64,000 nucleotides of DNA from Astyanax mexicanus (lineage: Eukaryota; Chordata; Actinopteri; Characiformes; Acestrorhamphidae): NCBI RefSeq assembly GCF_023375975.1, contig NC_064426.1, forward strand, positions 2,533,001 to 2,597,000, in the 5' to 3' direction. The position numbers and the translations under genes are program-made. Below, piece by piece: positions 11,966-24,867 of this stretch. The first letter of the stretch is position 1. Every line of letters begins with the position of its first letter. The notes under the pieces were generated by a model that made no database searches, was not told the origin of the DNA, and saw only the letters and a list, made by a program, of their open reading frames with translations.

Positions 11966-12721
11966 GATATTTCAGTAGCACTTCAGAAAGTTCTTATTAA
12001 TATAAATCTGTTAAAAGCTCCTGAAATCTGGAAGTGATGACGGCAGTGTTTCTGAATGGAGTGTTTATAGATAGACTGAGAGAGAGAGTGAGCGCAGCAG
12101 CACGCAGGCCCGGGGGGGTGGGCAGGTGTGTGTAGGTGGAACAGCCGGACTCCCGACTGACTCACCCGCAGAGACAGACACTCAGCGGGAGCCCGGGCTG
12201 ATCTGAGGGAGGAGAGATCTGCCCATCGGCTGCTCTCACAGGGTCCTGCTGCTGGACCCCCTCCCGTCAGGCAGGAGGGGTGCAGCCTGTTCCCCCTCTC
12301 CCAACCCTGACACTAACCATCCCACTCCCACCCCCCCGGGCAGACTCAGGCTGTGTCTCAATACTGACATCATGCACTATATTCGTACCCTACACCCTGC
12401 ACACTTCACTATCTGTACTGTAGGAGAGATTTATCTGAGATCAGATCAGATAAAACTTCAGTCTGGAGGGAAATGACAAATTACAGCGCGGAGCTTCACA
12501 ACACAGAATTTATTTAAACATGACAACATAATTAATCATCGTCTTGTTAACTTTTAAAAGTCATGAGTGTACAGTGTGGTATAATAAATTACTGTACATT
12601 TATATTCAATATAAGTTCTGTATTGCTGAGTGATGGAGGGGAGAGGGAGGGCCATTCTACCCATCCCTAAAGGGTCTTTAAAGGGTTTAAAAGGTCTTAA
12701 AAGTCTTAAAGGTCTTAAAAG

Positions 12722-13120
12722 TCTTATTCCATCGTTTTTTTATTCCTTTTAAAATGTCTAGTTGTGTCTCTAGTATAAATAAATGCCATTTTTTATGTTT
12801 TTTGTGAAGAAAAAAAAAGTGTTCCGGTGATCGGGTATAACACTGCTTTAGTCCGGTGGAGGAGTGGGCGAGGAGAAACGACAGGATTGATGCAAACATA
12901 CAGTATCGCCTCTGATTGGCTAACAGCACTAGAAACGTTTTAAAATAAAGACATTTTTACACTAATAACACACTTTGAAATGTCATATGTTACTTTACAA
13001 CATGTGTAAGTGCAGTTTAGCCACTGACCTAGAGTCTTAGAGTCTCTATAAAATGGCAAATCCACCGGAGATCCTATTTAAACCCGTAGTTACTAACACA
13101 CAGAAGTAGGTAGTCCTATC
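12722..13120. repeat. Dispersed repeat, copy 1 (also at 40519)
   Basis: Shares GTTGTGTCTCTAGTAT-like, CTGCTTTAGTCCGGTGGA, TGATTGGCTAACAGCACT and CACCGGAGATCCTATTTAAA motifs, in the same order, with 40519-40830. This copy has a longer middle. Confidence 0.8.
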
Positions 13121-14200
13121 CCTTATATATAAATATCTGTGGGATGCTTTTGGACTCTCTATCGACACCCCTAATCACCCCTAAAGCACAATCTGCAGGA
13201 ACTGTGTGAGAATATTGGAAAAGCAATGGATCTGATGGATTATCTGGAACATCTGGCATGATTTTGAATTACACATGCATTGCACATGTGTTATACACTA
13301 TTTCTCTATGTGTAGCTCAGTAAATATTGCCTATATTTTTTATCTTACATTTAAATAATTTATATAAGTGGATAAATAAGTGGTCTCACACACAACAGTC
13401 ACCGTTTGATGACCGTTCATCAAAAACAGTTGATAACCAATTTTAAGCAAAATCTTAAGTTATATCATGGTTTTTCTAAGCTCTGCAGTTGTGAAGCAGC
13501 AGACTCTGTTCGCTCTGAAGCTGCTGGAGTCCAGATCTCCTCAGTCTGGGAGTCTCAGTGTTCACGAGGGCTTCGTGTAGAGCGCTCTGCCTCTCCTCTG
13601 ATACATATGGAGCAGCGGATTCCTCCACTGTTATCAGAGAGCATTCGTCACGCAGCGCTGGAGATTTCTCATCCCCGCGGCCAGCCGCGCTCCTTCACGC
13701 TGAGATGAATAACGGCCGGCTCTTAAGGTCGCCCAAATACGCCTGCTAAAAATCCTCAATGTGAACGTGACCACTAGGCCACAATCTCCTCATCTCCCGA
13801 GATGCTGCGTACGAAACGCGGCCCGGGACCAACCTCACCCATCAGTTCTGCATGAGGACGGAGAGGCTCTTTTAACCCTTTATGACCTGCAAATATTTCA
13901 GGTGTTTTGACTTTATGTGCTAATGACCGATAGCCTTAATTAATCATCAAAAAATAAAAATAAAAAATGAAATAGCATGTGTTACAGTATTTCTTTAGGA
14001 AACAGCATATTCTGTTTTTTGGAATAAAAACTCCCTGAGAGTTAATATAAATTCGTTTTAAGTGTATATAGATGCGTGACTGTAGAATACACTCTATCAA
14101 AGAGTTAAAGTAAAAAAAAATTCTGGGAGTTGGCCTTTTATCTCTGTTATTTTATCTTCATTTTACTTCATTTTAACATAAACTCCTTTACAGAGTTAAC

Positions 14201-14660
14201 CATATCTGTCAAGTATCCCGTTTTGGCTGGGAAACTACCGTATTAGTATTTTCCCGTTTTCTATTAACGTAAAAAAATATATAAAGCAACAGGCGCTGTG
14301 TGAATGGGAAATCTCTTAACCAATCATGGAACCAGATCAAGGAGAAAGTCCCACCTTCAGGAGAAACAGCCAATCTGCTTGTTGGTTTTGCGGCGCGAGG
14401 AGGAGGGTCAGTGTGGGAATTGTCAGTTGTTGTTAAATTGGTTGAAATCTCAAGTATTGTGGTGTAATTTATTATTTAGAAGGTGTAGAAGAGATGGTTG
14501 AGCTGATAATCTAATTGTAGTCTTTAAGTGGTTCTCAGGTGGTTATTGTAAACCTGTCATAAAACGTAAGGGATACTAAACACCGGTCGGGCTGGTGGGA
14601 TGGCTCAAAGCAGGCGGCGGAAAATTTCCCTTATTTTAAGTCCAAAACTTGACAGGTATG
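14201..14660. mobile_element. hAT-like non-autonomous element
   Basis: A 460-bp element with 14-bp terminal inverted repeats, CATATCTGTCAAGT at left and CATACCTGTCAAGT (complement) at right, one mismatch. It is flanked by a near-perfect 8-bp duplication, GAGTTAAC and GTGTTAAC. 8-bp duplications are the hAT hallmark. No transposase. Confidence 0.85.
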
Positions 14661-16484
14661 GTGTTAACAACCAATGCAAAAAAATATATATATTATTAAG
14701 CTAATATTATTTAAAAAACATTGTAATATATTAAAACACTGCAGCAAGGTAACTTGCTCTTATAGCCAACAACACGTCGGCTAGGCAAACAACCATTATA
14801 TAAAATATAATAAAATACCCCATGAAAGAAAGCCCTGGTGGGCAAGACTACACACTGATGGTGAGCTGGGATTGGGGGACACGCCCATTAGAGAGTCATT
14901 CAGTCACGCTCCTCAACCAATTGGAAAAAACTCTGAAATAAACTCAACACCACCAAAGAGTTCCCCTCAACTCAACTTGTAGTTTAAGTTGGAGAATAAA
15001 CTTAAAACACAATTTAACACTTTCACACATTTTGGTTTAACTCCAGATTTTCAAAATCCAGAAATTTGCTGTGAGGGAACCGCCTGGTTATGATGAAACT
15101 GGCTCTCATCAGGACCACCCCAGGAAGTGGATATAACGAAACGTTTGAATGCAAAACCCAAATTTTGTCCTAAACCCAAACAACATATATATATCAAGAT
15201 TGATTGACTTTCTTATATTGTCCCTACCTAGGTGACAATTCTAGCCAGACACTGCCGGTCACCATAATTTACTACCAACTCATTATACTGCAATTCACTA
15301 TCCACTGTGAGTGATAATATTAACCTTATATGGCATATTCCTGGTATAGAGAAAGTCCCATGATTTTGGTACCTTTTTTTTAGTTTTATACAGTTTTAAA
15401 ACTAGACAGATTTTTTTTTTTTATTTACAGAGTCCCAGAGTGGCAGGATCTGGCAACCCTCATTCTTTTTCACGCATCTAGGCAAACAAAATTTATATGC
15501 ATAATAGTGTAACACACTATAACACATTACACTTTACCGCACCACGCACTTCTGAATCACTATTCGCACGATAACCAGGGTTTTGTTCTCTTCTGTATTT
15601 TGCATTATTATTATTATTATTTTTCAGAACAACAGCCGGTATTATCTGTCCTCAGATAACCTCAGTTAATGAGCCGGCGCTCGGTACACACTCCTGCACA
15701 CTAGAGCAGATAATAGAGCGTTCAGACTCCAACAACCAAACATCACAAACAAATACGCTGAATAAAAACTCCTGCTGTGCTGCGTTTTGTGTTTTGCTGC
15801 ATATATACAGTATATATTTGCAGATATTATTATGAAATATACTGTAAGAATGGAGATTAGAGAGATATATACTGGCTGTGAAAGTAAACACAGTTAAAAT
15901 TCTGCAGGGTATATAGTGCAGGTCTCAGCATCCTCAAAATAATGCTGAAGATTTTGAATAAAGTTCGCATTTACCCACATCTGAGACTAATAAATCCTCC
16001 TAAAGATACAGGATTCTGTACTCAAGCAAGAGTTTTAATTTGTCTTTTAAGCAATTTTACCAGAAGTTCGCTTTTAAAACTTTAAGCTTTTATTTTTATT
16101 TTGCCATTAATGCGTTCATTAGTATTTTTATAAAATGTGATAGCAACTTTTTAGTTTGTAAAAATGTGAAAAAATCTAAGTTATTAATTATTAATTAATG
16201 GTATATTAATGACAATTATTATAAAGTGTTATCTGAACATATTTAAACAAAACATTAAATCAACACAATACTAAAAGTTAGAGAGGTAAGAGAGTGGAAT
16301 CAAGTGTAAAAGCTTCCTGCATCGTTGGAAACGTGCAATTTCCACTAAACTGCTGAAAATGCGGCACTTTCACTATTTTAATTATCCTTATTGCAGAAAT
16401 GAAGATGGTAATGAAGAGGAAGTTAGCCTGCTGCACATTTAGCCCCGACTCTCCACCAGCCTGATGCCCTCCAACACCTGGCCA

Positions 16485-16605
16485 CCACCCCTCCACCCCT
16501 CCACCACTCCACCACTCCACCCCTCCACCTCTCCACCCCTCCACACCTCCACCCCTCCACCTCTCCACCCCTCCATCTCTCCACCCCTCCATCTCTCCAA
16601 CACTC
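16485..16605. repeat. 9-bp repeat CTCCACCCC/T
   Basis: Thirteen or so units of CTCCACCCC, CTCCACCTC or CTCCATCTC in tandem. The opposite strand is a G/GA-rich GGTGGAGNG run. Confidence 0.9.
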
Positions 16606-16713
16606 CGCTGCCTGGCAAACAGCCCGGCTATTAATTAGCCACACGCACCGCACAGCGGTTTAAAAGCAGGATGTTGTGTTCACACCACAGACTCCTGCTG
16701 CTCAACATGAATG

Positions 16714-16757
<44 letters not shown>

Positions 16758-17154
16758 GCATCAATGCTCGTTACACAATTTTATGAAATAAAACTAGGCC
16801 ATATATTAATAATACCTGTTGTAAAAGCCTGTATATGCAATAACTGTGCCCCATATACAACCTATTCATTATATGGACAAAAGTATACTGACATACGCAG
16901 CACAATTATTTAAACTAAAACACAGAGAGAGGTTATAACCTCTTCTCAACACTCTAAACACACTTCCCAGAGGGCCACTGTACCCACAGTGCCCACCACT
17001 CTGCCCCAAACCCACCAGAGGGAAGGATAAATGATGACAAAAGTGAAGGACAATAAATTAATTATAATATTGGAAAAAGAGTAATGAATGAATGAACATA
17101 GAGTTTATGTAATAATGTATATAGTGATATATGTAGGGTTTATCTTTCTATTAT

Positions 17155-17610
17155 ACTTTCTCTCTGTATCTCTCTCTTATGCTCTCTCTCTTTGTATCTA
17201 TCTCTCTGTATCTCTCTTTCTCCCTGTATCTCTCTCTTATACTCTCTCTTTCTCTGTATCTCTCTCTCTCTCTGTATCTCTCTCTCTCTGTATCTCTCTC
17301 TTATACTCTCTCTCTCTCCCTGTATCTCTCTCTTATACTCTCTCTTTCTCTGTATCTCTCTCTCTCTGTATCTCTTTATTATACTTTCTCTCTGTATCTT
17401 TCTCTCTCTATATCTCTCTCTCTTATACTCTCTCTCTCTGTATCTCTCTCTTTCACTGTCTCTCTCTCTGTATCTCTCTCTCTGTATCTCTCTCTGTATC
17501 TCTCTCTGTATCTCTCTCTTATACTGTCTCTCTCTCTGTATCTCTCTTATACACTTTCTCTCTTTGTACCTCTCTCTGTATCTCTCTTTCTCTATCCCTT
17601 TCTCTTGTAC

Positions 17611-17654
<44 letters not shown>

Positions 17655-17689
17655 CTCTCTTTCTCTCTATGTCTCTCTCTCTCTCTCTG

Positions 17690-17746
<57 letters not shown>
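17155..17746. repeat. CT-rich composite microsatellite
   Basis: (CT)n broken by recurrent TCTCTGTATCTCTCT and TCTTATACTCTCTC units, ending in a pure (CT) run of about 45 bp. The long open frames here are repeat artefacts. Confidence 0.95.
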
Positions 17747-17749
<3 letters not shown>

Positions 17750-18387
17750 CAGCAGTGCTTTATTGGGTGTATGAGCTTTATGAGTGTAACAAGCAACACT
17801 ATTGCCAAAGCATAAAACAGAAAACAAATAAAAAAAAATTAAATAAAAGAAAGATTAAATACATACAATTACAACAACAGAACCTGAGGTATTTACAGGA
17901 TTAACAATTATAAATATTATTAATGATAATTTATAATAAAAAAGGAAATAAGAGTGTGGGAACTTTATAAATGTGTAATAATAAGCAATAAATCAGTAAT
18001 ATTAAAAATAAGTTATAATAATTTATATTGTGTGGTTTTGTGCACATCACGTTTTATTTTAAGTATTGATTGATAAATTATCTTCAATAACCTTAATCTC
18101 TCTCTTTTTAACTCTGTATCTCTCTCTCTCTCTCCCTCTCTCCTCTGGAGGAACAGTTCAGGCTCTTTATCTGAGTGAAAGCTTCCCTGAACAGCTAATT
18201 ATAGCAGGAGAAGAGCAGCGGTGGCTCTGAGAGGAGCAGCAGGATTTCTGCTTATTGTGATACATCACCGTCCCATTGTCTACAGAATCACATCTGCAGG
18301 GAACAGATTGTGAGCAGAATCGCACCGCGGCCAGGATCCCACTTCTGCTGAGATTTCTGCCTATTCAGGGTGTGGACTTATGTGAGT

Positions 18388-18437
<50 letters not shown>

Positions 18438-18907
18438 GTGGGGCAGACCTTTGAAGAATAAATGCACATATGTGTGACAGTGTGTGTGTGTGTGTATGTG
18501 TGTGTGTATTGGATATATGAGTGCTATAAGGAAGAAGTATATGTGTGTGTATATGTGTGTGTGTGAGTGAGTGGGAGGAGCTTAAGCCCTTAATCTTTAA
18601 GGATTATTGGATAGTAAAAGAGGACAAATCGAGGGGAGATCCAGAAGAGTGTGTACAGCTTTAATATGACAATTTTACCAAATAGTATCTAATTCAAAAA
18701 TTATAGTCACAGCATGTGATGCTAGGCTAATGTTGCTAATGAATTTTAAAATGGTTTTGGATTTTTTTTCATACATTTCTAATGAATTCAGCTTTTAAAT
18801 TCCCTAATTGCTGACTCTAAATTGCTTGTCTAGTCACATTGTTCATTGCGGGTGTATTTCACACTTTTTTAAATGGTTCGCACCAATGATGTGAGTGCTG
18901 CTCATCC

Positions 18908-19380
18908 CCTACTGTTGAGAAGAGACCACTTCACTTCACCACTTTCTGAATCAGTTTCTCTGATTTTGCTATTATTATACAGTAGGTGTATGTTTATTGA
19001 GTAAAATGAACATTGTTGTTTTATTCTTTAAACTACAGACAACATTTCTTCCAAATTTCACATAAGAATACTGTCATTTAGAGCATTTATTTGCAAAAAC
19101 AAGAGAGAAATGGCTGAAATAAAAATAATAAAATAGATGCAGAGCTTTTTTCGACCTTAAATAATGCAAAGAAAACAAGTTAAAGTTGGCATGTTCTCCT
19201 CCTCCACCAGTCTTACACACTGCTTTTGGATAACTTTATGCTGCTTTACTCCTGGTGTAAAAATTCAAGCAGTTCAGTTTGGTGGTTTGATGGCTTGTGA
19301 TCATCCATCTTCCTCTTGATTATATTCCAGAGGTTTTTAATTTGGTAAAATCAGAGAAACCCATCATTTTTTCAATGGTT
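18908..19380 (-). mobile_element. Tc1-derived non-autonomous element, family A (reverse)
   Basis: Reverse-orientation copy starting GAGACCACTT and ending after TTTGGTAAAATC. The core holds the CATCTTCCTCTTGATTATAT motif, the complement of the transposase-derived block. Confidence 0.85.
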
Positions 19381-20420
19381 TAACTGTAGATGATGATGAT
19401 GATGATGATAATGCATATTTCCTTAAACAGGCTTCACAGGGCTGTAACTGTATGCTTTACTGTAGGATTTACTGTATACCCGGAGGCCTGAGCTCTTATC
19501 ACTCTTGCTCTGTTGGCGACACAACAGAGAATTTTTAAATTGCTCTCTTTAATAACGTGTTAAAACACAGCTCTCTGGTCACTGAGAGATTAAAGGCGGT
19601 AAGCATGTGGTCAGATGATCTAAAAGGAGGTTTGCTTTCTCCACAGAGAGCTTTCTTTAACTTAAACTTTAATAAGAAATGAGCTCAGCGCTCTTAGTGA
19701 CCAGCGCTGGCCGGTTATGAGCTCGCTTACAGCGAGGGGGAGGGGTAAAGGAGGGGGTACGGCAGCTTTCTCAGGTTAAGCATGCAAAAAGTAGGCCATA
19801 TTTTATGCAAACTTCTGTAAAGCATGAATAATTGAGGGCTGTTTTCGGTGATGACCCGCTGATAAAGCTAACACGACGGGGAAACCACAAGCAGCACGCT
19901 CTTCAATTCTGTTTTCCAAGCAGCTTTTTTTGAAAAGAAGAAGCTGCAGCTTTTTATTTTTGGTGCGGAGGATGAAGGGGAGCAGCAGAGGGGGTTACGG
20001 AGACCCCCCACGAGGCACTCGAAATGACTGACACTGGAAATTATCCACCTGTGATGAGAAACTCAATCACACAATCAGATCGGTGCGAGCTGCAGGACGG
20101 GGGCTCAGTCAGATCCTTTTGGAAGGAGCTCTCAATACCCTCTAATAAGGCGTCTGATGAAATGTGAGCGATCTCTAATGCAAGAAGTGAAAAAGGTGAG
20201 GTGAAAAAAAGGTGCAAAACAGTTAAATCTCTCAAAAATACTGACAGCTGAGGTGAATAAAATTGACTATGTGGTTCCAGAAGCATCTGGGTCAAGTAGT
20301 GGATAGAATTAAAATAGAAAAATAGTTGCATTCAAAAGGACGTCATATCTCGAAGGGATTAGTTCTTCAAGGGGGACGTCTGTGAAAAATATTTCACACT
20401 TCTGCTCAGTGATAAAAGCA

Positions 20421-20630
20421 GTGAGTTTTTAGGCTTTTTTCTCAGTCACATGACATTGCGGAGTTCAGTAGCTCCTCCATTTCCACTCACTGTTGTGTTT
20501 TTTACGTGGATGTCCACGGAAACGCACACACAAAGTGTACAAAGTGTAATTACGGTGCGTGGCAGAGGAGACGAAACTCAGAGATGTGCTTCCGGACAGG
20601 AATAAAATGACAAAAAAATGAAAGCAAAGA
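20421..20630. repeat. Dispersed repeat, copy 2 (also at 3907)
   Basis: Same motif order as 3907-4195 with a shorter middle. Class unknown. Confidence 0.8.
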
Positions 20631-21173
20631 CAGACAAAATTCACACTTTTTTTTTTATAAATGCAAAGAATAATAAAGTATACAAAAAGTGTTGATAATA
20701 TTTTTGATAAACATTTTGTCTTCAAATATAGTCTTTAAATTTAGATTTCTGTTATGCCCTGACCCTGTTCTGTGTCTTTCCTGTTCTGTCTCTGTGTTTT
20801 TACTGCCCTCCTCAGTTCAGGTTGCGTTTATTTTCTCTGTGTACCTGGAGCTTTTGTTTTTGGTCTATGGTTTGTTTGTTTCCTTTTTTTTGGTTAATAA
20901 TTTCCCTGCTTTCCCTGATTATTTCAGATTTTAGTTATTTGATTTATTTTTTTTCTTTTGCTGTTGTGGAGAAAAACGAACTGTTTAGATTTTACTGTGT
21001 TTGATTTTTAACATAACATTTCAATTGTTTAAACATGGTGTGAATAGTGAAATAATACAAGGCCCCTCTATGAACATTGCGGCCCCTTACCGTAAATTAG
21101 GCCGATAATGGCTCAAATCATTCTTTAGGTATGTGGTGTGGTGAGACACATGCTGTGTTTGGTTGGTACTCAC

Positions 21174-21338
21174 TCTGTGGGCACTGTTCACTGGTGCAGT
21201 TAAGGGACTGCAGGTCCAGGCCCTGGCAGGATTTGCCCCCTGTGCCCGGGGCAGGCTGGGTACACTCCCTGCTGCGCCACATGGTACAGTCTGTGCCACA
21301 CGCCGACCATTTGCTCCATTCGCTCCATCCCCCGTCCA
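21174..21338 (-). CDS. unc5a: unc5a exon: thrombospondin type-1 repeat 2
   Basis: A 165-nt exon on the minus strand. The acceptor is preceded by (GT)n and TTTAG, so its pyrimidine tract is the TG dinucleotide repeat at 21341-21428. The donor is CAGA|GTGAGT at 21173. Translation is VDGGWSEWSKWSACGTDC, MWRSRECTQPAPGTGG, KSCQGLDLQSLNCTSEQC, PQ plus one nt. It has the WxxWxxW motif and the UNC5-type second TSP1 repeat with MWRSREC in place of the basic R-strand. Asn-Cys-Thr is a possible N-glycosylation site. Phase 1 at both ends, length divisible by 3. The reliance on a length-variable TG/CA microsatellite as the acceptor tract is notable. Confidence 0.95.
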
Positions 21339-21340
21339 CT

Positions 21341-21428
21341 AAACACACACACACACACACACATATACACATCGACACACACACACACACACATACACAT
21401 CGACACACACACACATATACACACACAC
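21341..21428. repeat. (CA)n microsatellite at the TSP1-2 acceptor
   Basis: CA repeats with ATATACACATCGACAC interruptions. On the sense strand this is (TG)n leading directly into TTTAG at the acceptor of the TSP1-2 exon. Confidence 0.95.
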
Positions 21429-21992
21429 GGGGGAACAGAACAAACACAGAAAGAGGAGAAACAACAACATTACTGATTCATACCGGCATTAGCTGGGTGG
21501 AAGTTTGTGGAGGTGATGCAGAATATATGGGGTTATTACAGGAAACGAGTTTGACCCTGACTGTGAACTCATTTAGCTACAGACACACAACACACACACA
21601 CACACACACTCTGACATCACCACACACACACACAAGGCCTGTTTCCTCAGTGTGTACACTGATGCAAGGAACTTTTTATTTATTTTTCATTTTTTTCCGG
21701 CTGTTTTTCTGCTCGCTGTGTGTTTACTGGTCTATAAAAACACCACTAGTGCTGTCATACTGCTGCCAACAGATGCCATACCTATCTCAAACACACACAC
21801 ACTTATACACACAAATACACACCCACGCTTATGATGCTGCCTTATGACCAGGCGAGTAGATGCTGCTCTGACCTCGGGTTGCCTTAAATACGGCCCTCAA
21901 ACACACCCGCTGCTATTACTGCACCAAACAAATGGAGGCAAACGAGGGAGGAACGAGCGAGCGCAGATGGTTGGAGGCCGCACTCCGCTCAT

Positions 21993-22034
<42 letters not shown>

Positions 22035-22404
22035 TTTCTGTAATGGTGCGCAAATTTCTTCCTGGGGCGTGCTGGAGAAGGTCGTGCGATGGCTGTTTTC
22101 GGCGGGAGGTGGAGGTGTTGAGGAAGGTTATGGCGGGAGCCGTGGCGGGAGCCGTGGCAGGAGCCGTGGCGGGAGCTGTGTCAGGGCCGGGTACGGGTTT
22201 GGGGAGGTTAGCGCCAGGCTAATGGAAGCCAGGCCCGCTAATGAGCTCTCCGGGGGGCTGCTGGAATTTTCCTGCTCGTGCACGGGGAGAACGGGAGCAC
22301 CATTACCCACGTGCACACTGCACACTCCCCAGCAAGCTGCCAAATCACACAATGCTACTTTAAGAAGCGCCATGGTACAACAAATAGGACAAAAGCTTTC
22401 TGAT

Positions 22405-22900
22405 AATCGCTGCATAATTCCAGCTGTGGGGATTTAAACTCACAACATCCTGACTGTAATGTAACATCGGAACACAATGTGTTCTCATAGTTTTTTAGTA
22501 TATAGACCCTATTTTATATATAGTATCCAATAATATTCTTAGAATTGTTGCATAATTCCAGCTGTGGGGATTTGAACTTACAACATCCTGACACTGCTGT
22601 GCAAAATTTGAACTAATATAGTGATAGAAGTACTAATATAAATAATAATGTAGCTTTGGTGTATAGTGCATATTTTAATACCCATTATGGGTTAATAAGT
22701 ATGGGTATATTAGGAATAGCTACTGGTTCTAAACCCATACCATCCAATTAAAGAAAGACCACTTATAATATATCATCCAATAATACCATCAGAATTGCTG
22801 CATATTTCCAGCTGTGGGGATTTAAACACACAACACCCTGACACTACCGTGCAAAATTTGGACTAAAATGGTGATACAAGTAGCAATGTAGCATCAGAAC
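22405..22900. repeat. Three diverged tandem units
   Basis: TGCATAATTCCAGCTGTGGG and following ACAACATCCTGAC recur at 22411, 22549 and 22799 with unequal spacing (138 and 250 bp). Confidence 0.8.
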
Positions 22901-23139
22901 ACAGCACATGGCATATAATGCTTGTTATAAGTTGGCATAGCCGAGTAGATGCTTTTGAAAGGTTGGCCGAATCAACAATGACCAAACAGCATGATCAATA
23001 TCATCAATCTTTTAGGATGTTTGATGACAACTATCATTTTTGAGCTTTAACAGGTTGGACAGGGTTGGTTCTGACCAACTTTTGAATGAGATTTTCAACC
23101 AGCATGACCGAATATCTAGTACTTATATCTTATCTTTTA

Positions 23140-23431
23140 CTGCTCTAATTCCATTATCATGCTGCTATAGCAAACTTGCACTCTGGACTTCATGTTGCTG
23201 CTACCTGTCTACTCTCCCTATTTATTTTTATTTCTTTGTGTATTTATTTTAATCTGTTTTGCATAATCTATTTTTATTGTGTTCTTTTATTTTGTTATCT
23301 TATTTTATCTATTTTATCTATTTTAACAACAGCTCTTGGGTGTAAACTGGATCCTGAGATCACAATTTCGTTCCACCTCATGTACCACATGTGATGCGAA
23401 TGACAATAAAATCTCCTTGAATCCTTGAACC
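23140..23431 (+). mobile_element. Non-LTR retrotransposon 3' tail
   Basis: T-rich stretch followed by GTTCCACCTCATGTACCAC and GCGAATGACAATAAAATCTC, ending in two copies of AATCCTTGAA. This is the layout of a LINE 3' end with a short tandem tail. No reverse transcriptase coding sequence is in the window. Confidence 0.6.
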
Positions 23432-23449
23432 TTTAAGATAATCTACAGT

Positions 23450-23668
23450 ACCGTCCAAAAGTATTGAAAAAGTGAGGCCAAACACTTAATTCTGCTGTAG
23501 AAGGAAAACATTTGGACTTTACTAAAGATAATGCGAGACAAAAGAACAACTGTTTTTGCTTTTATTTCCAGATATTTACATCTGGACTTGCTACACAGTT
23601 CTAAATATACTATAGCACCTTCTGTCTGAACCCACCAGTTTGTCTCATGAGGAAAAGTAAAGGCCACT
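23450..23668. mobile_element. Tc1-like terminal fragment
   Basis: Begins TACAGTACCGTCCAAAAGT, a typical fish Tc1 end. No coding sequence and no opposite end were found. Confidence 0.5.
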
Positions 23669-24295
23669 GTATATTTTGAGTTCAGGTCGTCAGGTTGGTT
23701 ATGGCACTTTAATGCTGGTCAATGTATTTGGTAAACCTGAACCATCAAGCTCCAAAGCCCAAAAAAATTCTACGCTGGTCAAGTTGAAGCTGTTTAAACA
23801 GCTTAACCAGATTGAAAAGCTCAAGCTGTTCAGATCTGTTTGTTCAGCAGGAAACTCTAAAGAGCCTCATCGCTAATCAATACTAACAGAGCGTCTCTGA
23901 GAGCAAAACTGTGAAGCATTTCAAATAGCGATGAACGCTAACCACACACAGCTCTGCCTGACCTTTCATAACCCCTCCTTATACACACAATACACACACA
24001 GCCATATAGAGACACACTGCATACACACACTTAACAGCTTATTTACAGCGTAGCACAGTAGCGCAGCGCTAATGCAGCGGCGCAGCGAGGTCGCGGCTGG
24101 GCTGCGGAGCGGGTTAATAACAGTAATGCGCTCGGGCGTGCGTTAGGGTCATTAGGAGAGGAGCGGGCCATCCGTCACCACAGCTTCTGAACCCAACGAT
24201 AAAGATATTCAGCCGGAGCCGCCCGGGCCACCGCGGATTAATAGAGGCAACCGAGTGTGTGAGGGGGTGTAGAGGCTTTGGAGTGTGTGTATATA

Positions 24296-24867
24296 CAGTA
24301 CAGGCCAAAAGTTTGGTTTTCCTTATTTTTTTTCATGACTATTAACATTGTAGATTCTCACTAAAGCATCAAAAAACTATGAATGAACACATGTGGAGTT
24401 TTATGTACTTAACAAAAATTAATACCGGACCTGAACCCAATCCAGATTTGAGGTTTGGGTTTGGGGTGAGTTGGAGCACAGAGTGAAGAAGACAAAGGAG
24501 CAACAAGTGCTAATAAACACCTCTGGGAACTCCTTCCTTCCTTCCTTCCTTCAAGACTGTTGGAAAACCTTTCATTTCAGGTGGCCACCTCTTGAAGCTC
24601 ATTGAGAGAATGATGCCAAGAGTGTGCAAAGCAGTAATCAGAGCAAAGGGGGGCTATTTTGAAGAAACTAGAATATTAAACATGTTTTTTTTTTGTTATT
24701 TCACCTTTTTTTGTTAAGTACATAAAAAGAAAACATGTGTTCATTCATAGTTTTGATGCTTCAGTGAGAATCTACAATGTAAATAGTCTTGAAAAAAATA
24801 ATAATAAAGAAAACGCATTGAATAAAAAAGAGAAGGTCCAATGTGTCCAAACTTTTGGCCTGTACTG
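24296..24867 (+). mobile_element. Internally deleted Tc1/mariner element, family B
   Basis: A 572-bp element with perfect 21-bp terminal inverted repeats starting CAGTACAGGCCAAAAG, preceded by TA. Internally, codons near 24426 read PDLNPIQI then stop, followed by blocks resembling LQDCWKT and CKAVIRAKGGYFEE. These are the C-terminal end of a Tc1-type transposase with the usual NPIE changed to NPIQ. A TTCC tetranucleotide run (24533-24552) sits inside it. Confidence 0.88.

Larger units (their letters stand above)
3395..21173 (-). other. unc5a intron between TSP1-2 and transmembrane exons (17.8 kb)
   Basis: A 17,779-bp intron filled with repeats: SINE body, minisatellites at 8.1-9.25 and 10.75-11.95 kb, CT/GT tracts, a hAT-like element at 14.2 kb, and Tc1-derived copies at 6.85 and 18.9 kb. 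Short unique CpG-containing stretches remain near 10.0-10.2, 12.15-12.35, 13.6-13.85 and 19.4-20.05 kb. A stretch at 15.4-16.25 kb shows only AT-rich sequence with no recognisable feature. No second gene was recognised on either strand. Confidence 0.8.

Noticed and set aside
17088..17904. Three overlapping plus-strand open frames of 207-241 codons rich in Ser/Leu
   Set aside because: They are translations of a CT-rich microsatellite in every frame. There is no domain, no conserved start and no splice context.
22070..22240. Repeated GGCGGGAGCCGT coding for an Ala/Val/Gly-rich peptide
   Set aside because: A short 12-bp tandem repeat (GCGGGAGCCGTG) on the strand opposite to unc5a with no start, splice or domain support.
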